From: Clostridia bacterium
GTDB lineage: Bacteria > Bacillota_A > Clostridia > Christensenellales > Aristaeellaceae
Assembly: GCA_017938645.1 (NCBI GenBank)
Contig: JAGBBE010000136.1
Coordinates: forward strand, 1-14,575
Length of the DNA stretch: 14,575 bases
Direction of reading: 5' to 3'
Shown: positions 1 through 7,426 of the stretch, piece by piece
Layout: each line of letters begins with the position of its first letter
How positions within the stretch are numbered: position 1 is the first letter of the stretch
Position numbers and translations under genes: made by a program
The notes under the pieces: generated by a model
Seen by the model: the letters and a program-made list of their open reading frames with translations, nothing else
What the model was told of the DNA's origin: nothing
Database searches by the model: none

Positions 1-75
1 ATGATCCTTGGGTACGAGCATATCGGTACTCAGCATTTCGATTGCTTGACGCTGTTCCATTTCCTTTTTCAGCAT
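1..75 (-). CDS. N-terminal fragment of a probable IS1182-type transposase (cut by window edge)
   Basis: Only the first 25 codons of a leftward gene are visible. It starts with ATG at 75 after an AGGTG ribosome site (about 6 nt spacing) and stays open to the window edge. The peptide ends in MLSTDMLVPKDH. An acidic, Gln-rich start followed by 'LVPxDH' is what I recall from the N-terminus of IS1182-type DDE transposases, where the text usually continues LLRKI. That assignment rests on one short motif, so it is tentative. An in-frame ATG at 81 sits too close to the ribosome site, and ATG at 60 is also possible. The catalytic region and the far end of the element lie outside the window. It is preceded by a terminator-like hairpin, as is common at insertion sequence borders. 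Confidence 0.5.
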   Translation of the reverse strand, partial: MLKKEMEQRQAIEMLSTDMLVPKDH

Positions 76-101
76 TATCATCACCTGCTTCTATATATAC
101 C

Positions 102-130
102 AAAAAAGGCCGCTGCTTGCGACCTTTTTT
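102..130 (-). terminator. Rho-independent terminator downstream of the MarR gene
   Basis: Read leftward, A6 is followed by GGTCG, a 7-nt loop, CGGCC and T6. The stem has one G-U pair on this strand but a C-A mismatch on the other, so it works best for leftward transcripts. It lies 40 bp past the MarR stop and just before the putative transposase gene, which it would shield from read-through. Confidence 0.7.
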
Positions 131-140
131 GACAATCTGA

Positions 141-162
141 CAGGAACGAAAAAACGTTCCTG
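141..162. repeat. Perfect 8-bp inverted repeat with A/T loop
   Basis: CAGGAACG and CGTTCCTG flank six A residues. It lies 8 bp after the MarR stop. No T-tract follows on either strand, so it is a stem-loop rather than a complete terminator. It may protect the MarR mRNA 3' end or belong to the border of the neighbouring insertion sequence. Confidence 0.5.
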
Positions 163-169
163 CAATGAT

Positions 170-691
170 TTATTTGGTGTGAGACTTGCACGGGATGAGA
201 ACCGGCTTTTCCGATTCTTCGGGTTCGTCCGTGGTCTTGGGGCAGAAGGGGTTGGTCAATGCCTTTGCAAAAAGATCAAGATATTCCTTGGGAATCTGGT
301 CGAACACCTCGAACATCTGCCGGAAGTGACAGTCGAGGATTTGCTGGACATAGGCTGCATAAACCCGCTTGCCCAGTTCGCTCACATGAACTACGATGTT
401 CTTCTTGTTGCCTTCCAGATAGAACTTTTCAAGCAGGCCCTTTTCTTCCAGCTTGTTGATCATCTTGGAGAAGGTGGAGAAAGTGATGCCCAAACGAGTA
501 GCGATGGAGGACATGTTCTGGTTGAACTCTTCGTTTTCCAGCAGATACTCGACAACTTGAATCTGTGCCAGTGAAAAGCTGACGCCTTCAATGGGCGCGA
601 TTTCCTTTTTGGAAACTGCAGAGTACACGTTGCAGTAATGGATCAGCTTTTCCAGTACATCACGATATTCTCCCATCCATTCCAGCTGCAC
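170..691 (-). CDS. MarR-family winged-helix transcriptional regulator
   Basis: A protein of about 173 residues, probably a cytoplasmic dimeric DNA-binding regulator. The centre has a MarR-type winged helix: a helix ending in LAQIQVVEYLL, then NMSSIATRLGITFSTFSKMI as the helix-turn-helix with recognition helix, KLEEKGLLEKF, and a wing ending in KKNIVVHVSELG. These fall at about residues 40-108. The C-terminal 30 residues are polar and have no domain I recognise. Start choice: AGGAGG at 701-706 directly abuts the ATG at 700 with no spacer, but lies 9 nt before an in-frame GTG at 691, so GTG is preferred; the ATG start would add three residues. A strong promoter lies upstream, with a dyad in its spacer that suggests autoregulation. 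The ligand and targets cannot be read from the sequence. Confidence 0.88.
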   Translation of the reverse strand: MQLEWMGEYRDVLEKLIHYCNVYSAVSKKEIAPIEGVSFSLAQIQVVEYLLENEEFNQNMSSIATRLGITFSTFSKMINKLEEKGLLEKFYLEGNKKNIVVHVSELGKRVYAAYVQQILDCHFRQMFEVFDQIPKEYLDLFAKALTNPFCPKTTDEPEESEKPVLIPCKSHTK

Positions 692-727
692 GTAAATCAT
701 CCTCCTGATGTTTTCTAAACACCCTTT

Positions 728-756
728 ATTATATCAAAATGATTTGTTTTTTTCAA
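728..756 (-). promoter_or_regulatory. Sigma-A-type promoter of the MarR gene
   Basis: The -35 is TTGAAA (756-751) and the -10 is TATAAT (733-728), separated by exactly 17 bp. This is the closest match to consensus in the window. Transcription would start near 721, giving a leader of about 30 nt that includes AGGAGG. Confidence 0.8.
735..746. promoter_or_regulatory. Candidate operator in the MarR promoter spacer
   Basis: CAAA-N4-TTTG lies wholly between the -10 and -35 of the MarR promoter. The same half-sites recur in the larger palindrome at 787-809. A repressor bound here would block RNA polymerase, which fits MarR autorepression. This is inferred from position and symmetry only. Confidence 0.4.
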
Positions 757-786
757 TGAAAAGTTTCATGATTGGATGATTTCCTG

Positions 787-809
787 ATCAAACAAATTAT
801 TTGTTTGAT
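787..809. promoter_or_regulatory. Perfect 23-bp palindrome, operator candidate (or weak TetR-gene terminator)
   Basis: Arms ATCAAACAAAT and ATTTGTTTGAT (11 bp each, perfect) flank a single T. The palindrome spans the TetR-gene stop codon (799-797) and lies about 30 bp upstream of the MarR -35. A one-base centre cannot form a good RNA loop and no T-run follows, so a protein-binding site is more likely than a terminator. It shares CAAA/TTTG half-sites with the dyad in the MarR promoter. Confidence 0.5.
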
Positions 810-1333
810 GAAGACTCTGCAGGAAAGGACATGCAGCTGCGCAGCAGATCAACGAATTCCTGCGCGCTGAGATCGGGCTGATCGTTCAGCCAGCGGCGCA
901 GGGAAGCGATAAAAGCATCCGAGTAAAAATGAACGTAGAACGCAAAACGGATGCTGTCGGAACAGAGTGAAGGCATCAGCTGGGTAAGCGCAGGCTGTAC
1001 CAGCGCGCGGATGTATTCTTCCAGTGAATTCTGACCATCCACCGCCATGACGCGCCGGTAGTACATGCGGTTGGCTTCAAAGTATCCGCATAGTGTCAGG
1101 ATAAAATCCCATTCCGAATGCAGACAGGCCCGGTCGAGCACCGACATGAACTCTGTTTCAAAAATCCAGATGACCAGATCGTATTTATCGCGGAAATGGT
1201 AATAAAAGCTTTTGCGATTCAGCTTGCACTGGCTGCAGATTTCCTCGACGCTGATTTTGCCAAAAGCTTTCTGGCACAGCAGCGTCTTGAAGGCGGCAGC
1301 CAGCTCGTGCTTGGTATTGCAGGCTTCAGACAT
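797..1333 (-). CDS. TetR/AcrR-family transcriptional regulator
   Basis: A 178-residue protein of normal TetR length. The N-terminal helix-turn-helix covers about residues 10-55: helix LAAAFKTLLCQKAFGKISVE, then EEICSQCKLNRKSFYYHFRDK, the typical TetR recognition helix ending in FYYHF. The C-terminal ligand/dimer domain ends in a helix with SLRRWLN, resembling the DhaS-like C-terminal type. Start: ATG at 1333 has GGAGG six bases upstream. The frame stays open to 1486, but that extension has no ribosome site and runs through the promoter region. It is divergent from the exported nucleotidase gene across 174 bp, a common layout for a regulator and its target. The stop codon lies inside the 787-809 palindrome. 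The inducer is unknown. Confidence 0.88.
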   Translation of the reverse strand: MSEACNTKHELAAAFKTLLCQKAFGKISVEEICSQCKLNRKSFYYHFRDKYDLVIWIFETEFMSVLDRACLHSEWDFILTLCGYFEANRMYYRRVMAVDGQNSLEEYIRALVQPALTQLMPSLCSDSIRFAFYVHFYSDAFIASLRRWLNDQPDLSAQEFVDLLRSCMSFPAESSSNK

Positions 1334-1404
1334 GGTTTTCCTCCGTGCAAATTTGGGAACAGTACACATTATACTCCGCAAAAACCGTGGAAGAATGGCG
1401 TGGA

Positions 1405-1433
1405 TGATAACGTTTTTTGTACAATTTGTAAAC
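1405..1433 (-). promoter_or_regulatory. Candidate TetR-gene promoter with internal TTGTACAA dyad
   Basis: The -35 is TTTACA (1433-1428) and the -10 is TATCAT (1410-1405), with 17 bp between. The spacer holds the perfect 8-bp palindrome TTGTACAA (1418-1425), a possible operator. A second -10-like TATAAT at 1373-1368 lies nearer the gene but lacks a good -35, so the true start of transcription is uncertain. Confidence 0.5.
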
Positions 1434-1458
1434 AATGCCCACCATGAAAAAGGTCGTC

Positions 1459-1487
1459 TTGTGTGAAGCAACATTTGTGTGTACAAT
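1459..1487 (+). promoter_or_regulatory. Candidate promoter of the nucleotidase gene
   Basis: The -35-like TTGTGT (1459-1464) and the -10 TACAAT (1482-1487) are separated by 17 bp. Transcription would begin near 1494, immediately before the ribosome site GGGAGG (1495-1500), so the leader would be only about 14 nt. Confidence 0.55.
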
Positions 1488-1507
1488 AACAGCAGGGAGG
1501 AATGCTT

Positions 1508-3361
1508 ATGATCAGACGAATAGCAGCTCTATTGATTGTTTTGATGCTCTTGGTTCCATCGGCTTTGGCACAGGAAGTGCAGGAGGTTTGCATTCTGTTT
1601 ACGCACGATATGCATTCTCATCTGAGCCCTCAGCCGGAAGGCGATGGTACGCGCGGCGGATTTGCACGTCTCAAAACTCTGATCGACCGTGAAACGGAAG
1701 CCGCCGGGGATGCGCTGGTGCTGGATGCGGGCGATTTTTCCATGGGTACGCTCTATCAGGCGGTATATGAAACCGACGTCTCAGAACTGACCATGATGGC
1801 GCACCTTGGTTTTGATGCAACGACCATCGGCAATCATGAGTTCGATTACCGGGGACAGGGCATGGCAGACATGCTGCAGGCGGCGATTTCCAATGCGGAA
1901 GCAGAAGATGTCGATCTTCCGGCAATGCTGGTTTCAAACATCGACTGGACGACGGTATCCGACGAGGACGGCAGGACATTCCAGAGCGCGATGGAGGCCT
2001 ATGGCGCGAGGGAAAACCTGCTGCTTACGTGCAATGGCGTAAAAGTAGGCGTGTTTGGCGTGATGGGCAAGGATTCGCTTGCATGCGCACCGCTGTCTCC
2101 TGTGCAGTTTACGGACATCGTCGAAGCGGCGAAGGTTCAGGTGGCTGAGCTCAAAAAACAGGGGGCAGAACTGATCGTATGCCTTTCTCACAGCGGCCTG
2201 TGGGCTGATCCTGCCAAATCCGAGGATGAGCTGCTGGCCAAAGCTGTGCCTGAAATCGACCTGATCATCAGCGGACACACCCATACCACGCTGGAAAAAC
2301 CCCTTGTTCATGGTTCTACGCACATCGTTTCGTGCGGCGAATACACGATGAACCTCGGCAGGATTGTCCTCAGGCGCGATGGAACCCGCTGGACCGCCAG
2401 TGAATATGAGCTGATTCCCACCACTGACGATGTGGCTGGCGACGAAGCGCTGGAACAGAAACTTGCGGAATACCGCGAACGGGTGAGCCAGAACTATCTG
2501 TCCCGTTTTGGATATACCTTTGATCAGGTGCTTACCCGCAATCCGGGAGACCTGCAGTCCGAATATGACCTCCTGGCAGACGCATTCATGGAGGCCGTCA
2601 AAAAGGTCGAGGGTGATACCGCTGAGCCCATCGCCATGGCAGTGGTGCCAGGCGGCATCATTCGCGGGGAACTGCCTGCAGGCGATGTAACCACTTCGGA
2701 TGCATTCAACATCCTTTCACTGGGCATAGGCCCAGACCGCATTCCGGGGTATCCGCTGGTCAGCGTGTATCTGACGGGCAGAGAGCTCTATGATCTGGCG
2801 GAGGTTGATGCATCGGTTTCTTCGCTGATGAACGGTACCGACCTGCATCCTTCCGGCGGCGGATGGGAGTACAAAACCAACCGTCTCATTCTCAGCCGCG
2901 TGTACGATGTGTGGCTCTACGATGAGAATGGCGAAAAACTCGCTATTGAGGAAGACAGGCTCTACCGCGTGGTGGCGGATCTGTACTCCGGACAGATGCT
3001 AGGCGCGGTGAAGAGCAGTTCTTTCGGCCTTTTATCGCTTGAACCCAAGGACAAGGATGGAAAGATCATCACGGATTATGAGACATGCATCATTCGTGAT
3101 AAAAATGGCAATGAGGTCAAGGCATGGGCCGCGCTGGCGGACTATCTGACCAGCTTCGGAGGGGAAATTCCCGCGCGATACACCGAAGCCAGTCAGCGGA
3201 TTGTTCAAAGCGAGGCGGATGAAATCAGCGAATATTTCGCTCACGCAGGACGGATCTGGTACGTGATCGCTGCCGTGGCAGCTGCTCTGCTTATACTGAT
3301 TCTTCTGACTGTGTTTACTACTCGCTTCGTTGTGCGCAAGATCCGCAGGCGCAGCAGATAA
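1508..3361 (+). CDS. Membrane-anchored exported 5'-nucleotidase / UshA-like metallophosphoesterase
   Basis: A 617-residue two-domain phosphohydrolase that probably releases phosphate and nucleosides from nucleotides outside the cell. A signal peptide (RR, hydrophobic core, cleavage likely after SALA at residues 18-21) is followed by a calcineurin-like metal domain: FTHDMHSH (D34, H36), DAGDFSMG (D76), GNHEFD (N109, H110), LSHSG and SGHTHT. The second half matches the 5'-nucleotidase C-terminal substrate-binding domain, for example GGIIRGELPAGDVTTSDAFN. The C-terminus adds one membrane helix (IWYVIAAVAAALLILILL) and a basic tail RKIRRRSR, giving an extracellular enzyme held in the membrane. 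Start: GGGAGG (1495-1500) is 7 nt before ATG 1508 but only 1 nt before the in-frame ATG 1502. The exact substrate (AMP, cyclic nucleotide, UDP-sugar) cannot be told. It is divergent from the TetR gene. Confidence 0.9.
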   Translation: MIRRIAALLIVLMLLVPSALAQEVQEVCILFTHDMHSHLSPQPEGDGTRGGFARLKTLIDRETEAAGDALVLDAGDFSMGTLYQAVYETDVSELTMMAHLGFDATTIGNHEFDYRGQGMADMLQAAISNAEAEDVDLPAMLVSNIDWTTVSDEDGRTFQSAMEAYGARENLLLTCNGVKVGVFGVMGKDSLACAPLSPVQFTDIVEAAKVQVAELKKQGAELIVCLSHSGLWADPAKSEDELLAKAVPEIDLIISGHTHTTLEKPLVHGSTHIVSCGEYTMNLGRIVLRRDGTRWTASEYELIPTTDDVAGDEALEQKLAEYRERVSQNYLSRFGYTFDQVLTRNPGDLQSEYDLLADAFMEAVKKVEGDTAEPIAMAVVPGGIIRGELPAGDVTTSDAFNILSLGIGPDRIPGYPLVSVYLTGRELYDLAEVDASVSSLMNGTDLHPSGGGWEYKTNRLILSRVYDVWLYDENGEKLAIEEDRLYRVVADLYSGQMLGAVKSSSFGLLSLEPKDKDGKIITDYETCIIRDKNGNEVKAWAALADYLTSFGGEIPARYTEASQRIVQSEADEISEYFAHAGRIWYVIAAVAAALLILILLTVFTTRFVVRKIRRRSR

Positions 3362-3365
3362 TACG

Positions 3366-3395
3366 AAAAGCTCCCGCACGAAAGCGGGAGCTTTT
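3366..3395. terminator. Bidirectional terminator between nucleotidase and MATE genes
   Basis: A perfect 12-bp stem: AAAAGCTCCCGC, 6-nt loop, GCGGGAGCTTTT. It gives a GC-rich hairpin followed by T's on both strands. It lies 4 bp after the nucleotidase stop and 7 bp past the MATE stop, so it serves both convergent units. Confidence 0.92.
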
Positions 3396-3402
3396 GTCTG
3401 CA

Positions 3403-4782
3403 TTATACAGGCTGTTTTTCCGGAAGTGAACTGTCGAGGTTTTTCAGCAGGTGCAAAAGCATGCAGCTGCCGATGACGGACATGCAGAATTCCGATACCA
3501 GCTGTGCACAGGACAGACCATACAGAGGCCAGATGGCATTGAGCAGGAACATCACCGGAATTTCAATGACCAGTTTGCGCAGAACGGCCATCACCAGCGA
3601 CTTGGAGCCCTTGCCGACCGCCTGGAAGGTACCCACCGCAAGGAAGTCCAGTGCGAGGAAGGGAACGAACATCGCCTTTCCGTACAGGAAGGAGGAGCCG
3701 TATGCGACGGACTGCGGGTCGGCGATAAACAGGCCGGTGATCTGGCGGGAGAAGATGCAGGCGAGAATCGCAATGGCGAACAGCAGCGACTCGGATACCT
3801 TGAAGGTGAAGCCAAGCGCGCGTTTCATGCGGTCGAACCTGCGGCTGGCATAGTTGTAGCCGATCAGCGGCATTACACCCTGAGAAATGCCGTTGGAAAT
3901 GTACCACGGAATCATGCTGATGCGGGCCGCAATGCCCATGCCTGCCAGCGCAGCCGCGCCATAGGCGGACGCGAGATTGTTCAGAAGCATCTGGCTGGCC
4001 ACGTTGAGCAGATTCTGAATGGAAGCAGGAATGCCCACCGAGCACACGCCGCCCACCACTTCCTTGCGAAACGTAAAGGCCTTGGGTGAGATGCACACGT
4101 AGGTCGATCCGCGCTTGACAATCAGATAGCCAAAGAAATACATGAGTGCGCAGCAGTTGGCAATCATGGTGGCCAGTGCGGCGCCCTCAGCGCCCAGGCC
4201 CAGTCCTGAGGGAAGAATGAAGAACGGGTCGAGGATGATGTTGATCAGGCATCCGCTCATGGTGCCAATACTCGCGTGCAGCGTTGCGCCTTCTGAACGC
4301 ACAAGATAGGCCATCAGTACGTTGAGGATGGCAGGCGTTGCGCCGATGCAGACCGTCCAGAGCATATAGCGCGTGGTGGCATCGTGTGTGGTGCTGTCTG
4401 CCCCCAGAAGCGTGAGCAGAGGATTGAGGAAAAGGGTGATTACAGCCGAGAAGGCCACAGCGCTTACCAGCGCGCCGTAGAAGCCGAAGGCTGAGCTTTC
4501 CCGCAGGGTTTTGAAGTCCTTGCGGCCCAGTGCGCGGCTCATCATGCTGGAGCTTCCTACGCCGAAAAGATTGTTCACGGCATTGAAAGCCAGCAGAACC
4601 GGCGCGGAGAGCGTGACGGCGGCGGTCTGCACAGGATCGTTCAGCACGCCGACGAAGAAGGTATCAGCAAGGCTGTAGAGAAGCGCCACGAGGTTGGAAA
4701 TAATCGTGGGAATGGATAGAGTGGCAACCGCCCGGGGAATAGGTACGTCTTCAAACAATCGGGTTTTGCTGTCTTTATTCAT
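3403..4782 (-). CDS. MATE-family multidrug/toxin efflux transporter
   Basis: A 459-residue integral membrane protein, the usual length for MATE (NorM/MepA/DinF) transporters, which export cationic drugs or metabolites by sodium or proton antiport. It appears to have about 12 hydrophobic helices in two related halves. Early motifs fit the family: IPTIISNLVALLYSLADTFF in the first helix, GVGSSSMMSRALG after helix 2, and in the second half GIPASIQNLLN and ISQGVMPLIGYNYASRR. Start: ATG 4782 is preceded by AAGGAG at 5 nt. The frame is open upstream to 5136, but that part runs inside sbcC and is not MATE-like. The ribosome site begins at the last base of the sbcC stop codon, with a 10-bp gap between the genes, so it is probably translated from the sbcDC mRNA. 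The substrate is unknown. Confidence 0.93.
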   Translation of the reverse strand: MNKDSKTRLFEDVPIPRAVATLSIPTIISNLVALLYSLADTFFVGVLNDPVQTAAVTLSAPVLLAFNAVNNLFGVGSSSMMSRALGRKDFKTLRESSAFGFYGALVSAVAFSAVITLFLNPLLTLLGADSTTHDATTRYMLWTVCIGATPAILNVLMAYLVRSEGATLHASIGTMSGCLINIILDPFFILPSGLGLGAEGAALATMIANCCALMYFFGYLIVKRGSTYVCISPKAFTFRKEVVGGVCSVGIPASIQNLLNVASQMLLNNLASAYGAAALAGMGIAARISMIPWYISNGISQGVMPLIGYNYASRRFDRMKRALGFTFKVSESLLFAIAILACIFSRQITGLFIADPQSVAYGSSFLYGKAMFVPFLALDFLAVGTFQAVGKGSKSLVMAVLRKLVIEIPVMFLLNAIWPLYGLSCAQLVSEFCMSVIGSCMLLHLLKNLDSSLPEKQPV

Positions 4783-4792
4783 GGGTTCTCCT

Positions 4793-7426
4793 TCAGTTTG
4801 CCTCAGTGGCAATCTCGGCCTGAGAGCCTGTAAGCGTCTTTCGGATGATGATTTTGCGCTCAATTCGCTCGCTGAGTTCCGGCATGTGCGAAATGACGCC
4901 GATGAAGCGCTTCCCGTCAGCCAGACGGGTGAGCAGATCCAGCGCGTTTTTGAGCGTGCTTTCGTCCAGCGTTCCAAACCCTTCGTCGATGAACATGGAA
5001 TCCAGCCGGATACCGCCGCTTTGCGACTGCACCACATCCGAAAGCCCGAGCGCAAGCGCCATGGACGCCAGGAAGGATTCGCCGCCGGAAAGGGTGGATA
5101 CGTCGCGCCACAGGCCGGTGCTTCGATCCAGCACATCCAGATCCAGACCGGACTGGCTGACGAGGTTGCGGGCCTCCTCTTTGCACCGGAGGGTAAACAT
5201 GCCGTCGGTGAGCACGCTCAGTCTCCGGTTAGCCGCAGCAACCACCTGCTTGAAATAGTACTGCTGGACATAGGTTTCAAAGGAAATTTTGACAGTCTGT
5301 GAAAGCTGGCCGGAGATGGCTCTGTACAGGTCTGTAATCACAGCCCAGTTCTGTGCGCGGCGCTGCTTGCGGCGCAGGGCCTCCTGCAGCTGCTGGAAGG
5401 CATCCTCGTTGCGCACAAGTCTGCGGGACAGTGTATTTTCCTGCGACACCGCATCTGTCAGCCGGGCGGACAGTGTGCGCTGCTCCGCTTCAAGGCGTGA
5501 AAGGTCAACGCGCTCCTTTCCTTCAAGACGAGCTTTGAGTGCTTCGGTCTGATCTGAAAGCGACTGCAGTTTGCGTGCATAGAGCTGCTGTTCGCGGTCC
5601 AGCCGATCCATGTCGGTTTGGGAAAGACGTGCGGCGGCATAGTCGGCTTTGCTTTCGAATCCCTGCGCTTTGATCGAAGCGATAAATGCACTGCTGCGCG
5701 CGGCATACTGAACGCGCAGTTCAGCAAGGCGTTTTTTGCCATTTTCGAGGTCGGAGCGGCCTTTTTCAATGCGGATTTGCAGCCTGTGCAGGTTTTGACG
5801 GGCGTTTTCAATAGCAGACCGGATTTGTTGGGCATCATTCTTGGCTGCTGTGCAGCGCTGACGCACGCTCATTTCGGTTTCCTGTTCATCAAGTGCAAGC
5901 GCCTTCAACTGCTCCTGCGCAGAGAATACGGCGCTTTGCAGTCTTGCCAGCTCCCGTTCTCCGGTGTTGAGCGCTTCCGCTTTCTGCCGCTGCAGACGTT
6001 CGGCCTCTTCCAGTTCCTCTCGCGTGACAGAATACTGCGAAAGCACTGCGGGGGAGGGATGATCGATGGAACCGCAGACGGGGCAGGGCGTTCCATCAGT
6101 CAGTTCAGCCGCAAGCAAACCAACCTGACTGGCGAAATAGCGTTCCTTGATCAGTGCATAACGCTCGTCGCATTCACGGCTTTGGGCATACAGGCGTTTT
6201 ACGGCTGCCTGCTGACGGATAAGCGCCGCAGAATCAGCTGAATAACGACTGAGAACCGGCAGACAGGCCTCCAGCTTTTCGGCCTGTGTCATCAGCTGGT
6301 CGGCCTCGGAGGCGCGCTTAAGCGCTTGCTGATGGGCATTTTCGCAGTCGGGAAGCAGCGCCTCAGACTGCTGCAGAGCCTCCTTGAGGGCAGCAATATC
6401 ACGCGCAAACTGCTTGCCGTCGTTTTCAAGCTTGTTGAGCATGGCCTCTTCCGGCGCAAGCGTGAGCGCGCGGCGCGCCTGTGCCAGTTTTGCAGCATTG
6501 TCATCCATCTGGCTCTGGCGTTCCAGAAGGAGAGAAAGTTCCTTTTGAAGCGCAGCAAGTGCGTCAAAATCATCGTTCACAGCACGCGATTGCACCAGCG
6601 CGGCAGTCAGGCCGTGGAGCTGATGATCCAGCTCGCTGTGAAGCACAGCAGCCGCATTCCTGCGTTCGCGCTCGAAATCGATCAGCTGGGTGAGCGCTTC
6701 CATCAACAGAGAGGCATATTTCGGCTCAGAAGCATACTGACGCAGCAGCTCGCGGCCGGAAAACTCTGCCTCCGAGTCGATTTTGTCTCCTGCAAGCTGA
6801 ATATGCTGATTGAGTTCCTTTTCCTCGGCATCGCTGTCAGCCTTCATCTGCTTGAGCTTTTTTTGCAGATCAGCGTACAGTGTGGTATTGAACAGCTTTT
6901 GAAAAAGTTGTTTTCGGGTATCGCTTTTAGCGTTGAGAATTTTGAGGAAATCGCCTTGGGCGATCATCACCGTCTGCGAAAATTGCTCGCGGGTAAGGCC
7001 GATGATCTGATTGACCTTGGCGCGCACCTCGTCTACGCCGCACCAGACCTCACCGGAATCCGGATGGAGGAGTTCTGCATACGCGGCCTGTTTGGTGGTG
7101 CCTTCGCCGACCTTTTTGGCGCGTACATATTCAGGATTGCGGCGGATGCACCACAGATCCTGCTTATGGCGGAAAGTGTATTCCACATAGGTTTCATCAG
7201 CAGCGGATGCATAGTCGGAGCGGAAGGATTTGCTGGCACGGCGTTCGCTGCCGCCGGAGGCCTCGCCGTAGAGTGCGAAGCTGATGGCGTCGAAAATGGT
7301 CGTTTTTCCTGCGCCGGTATCGCCGGTAATCAGGAAAAGGCCGCTGTCGCCGAGCTTTTCAAAATCAATCTCGGTTTTGCGGGCATAGGGACCGAAGGCG
7401 GACATCACAAGCTTAACGGGCTTCAT
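4793..7426 (-). CDS. sbcC: Exonuclease subunit SbcC (Rad50-like SMC ATPase)
   Basis: An 877-residue ATPase subunit of the SbcCD nuclease, which opens and cleaves DNA hairpins and protein-blocked or palindromic ends during replication and repair. Walker A is GDTGAGKT (35-42). Long Glu/Gln/Arg-rich coiled-coil arms run roughly 170-750 and are broken by the zinc hook CPVC (C448, C451). The ABC signature LSGGE (779-783), Walker B SMFIDEGFG (about 810-818) and H-loop ISHMPEL (H847) follow. All parts needed for ATP hydrolysis and hook dimerisation are present, but the protein is shorter than the roughly 1,000-residue homologues, so the arms are probably shorter. Start ATG 7426 has GGAGG 9 nt upstream inside sbcD. 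It overlaps sbcD by 14 bp, indicating translational coupling. Confidence 0.96.
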   Translation of the reverse strand: MKPVKLVMSAFGPYARKTEIDFEKLGDSGLFLITGDTGAGKTTIFDAISFALYGEASGGSERRASKSFRSDYASAADETYVEYTFRHKQDLWCIRRNPEYVRAKKVGEGTTKQAAYAELLHPDSGEVWCGVDEVRAKVNQIIGLTREQFSQTVMIAQGDFLKILNAKSDTRKQLFQKLFNTTLYADLQKKLKQMKADSDAEEKELNQHIQLAGDKIDSEAEFSGRELLRQYASEPKYASLLMEALTQLIDFERERRNAAAVLHSELDHQLHGLTAALVQSRAVNDDFDALAALQKELSLLLERQSQMDDNAAKLAQARRALTLAPEEAMLNKLENDGKQFARDIAALKEALQQSEALLPDCENAHQQALKRASEADQLMTQAEKLEACLPVLSRYSADSAALIRQQAAVKRLYAQSRECDERYALIKERYFASQVGLLAAELTDGTPCPVCGSIDHPSPAVLSQYSVTREELEEAERLQRQKAEALNTGERELARLQSAVFSAQEQLKALALDEQETEMSVRQRCTAAKNDAQQIRSAIENARQNLHRLQIRIEKGRSDLENGKKRLAELRVQYAARSSAFIASIKAQGFESKADYAAARLSQTDMDRLDREQQLYARKLQSLSDQTEALKARLEGKERVDLSRLEAEQRTLSARLTDAVSQENTLSRRLVRNEDAFQQLQEALRRKQRRAQNWAVITDLYRAISGQLSQTVKISFETYVQQYYFKQVVAAANRRLSVLTDGMFTLRCKEEARNLVSQSGLDLDVLDRSTGLWRDVSTLSGGESFLASMALALGLSDVVQSQSGGIRLDSMFIDEGFGTLDESTLKNALDLLTRLADGKRFIGVISHMPELSERIERKIIIRKTLTGSQAEIATEAN

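Noticed and set aside
1..132. Small + strand frame starting at base 1
   Set aside because: The upstream side is outside the window, it runs through the leftward terminator, and the peptide shows nothing recognisable. The opposite strand has a ribosome site and a transposase-like start.
787..809. Rho-independent terminator of the TetR gene
   Set aside because: The stem is AT-rich, the centre is a single base and no T-run follows on the leftward strand. An operator is the better reading.
1334..1486. N-terminal extension of the TetR gene by 51 codons
   Set aside because: It would cover the divergent promoter region, lacks a ribosome site, and adds residues before the normal TetR start.
4783..5136. 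N-terminal extension of the MATE gene by 118 codons
   Set aside because: The extension runs inside the end of sbcC, gives a Trp/Arg/Ser-rich peptide unlike MATE proteins, and ignores the good ribosome site before ATG 4782.
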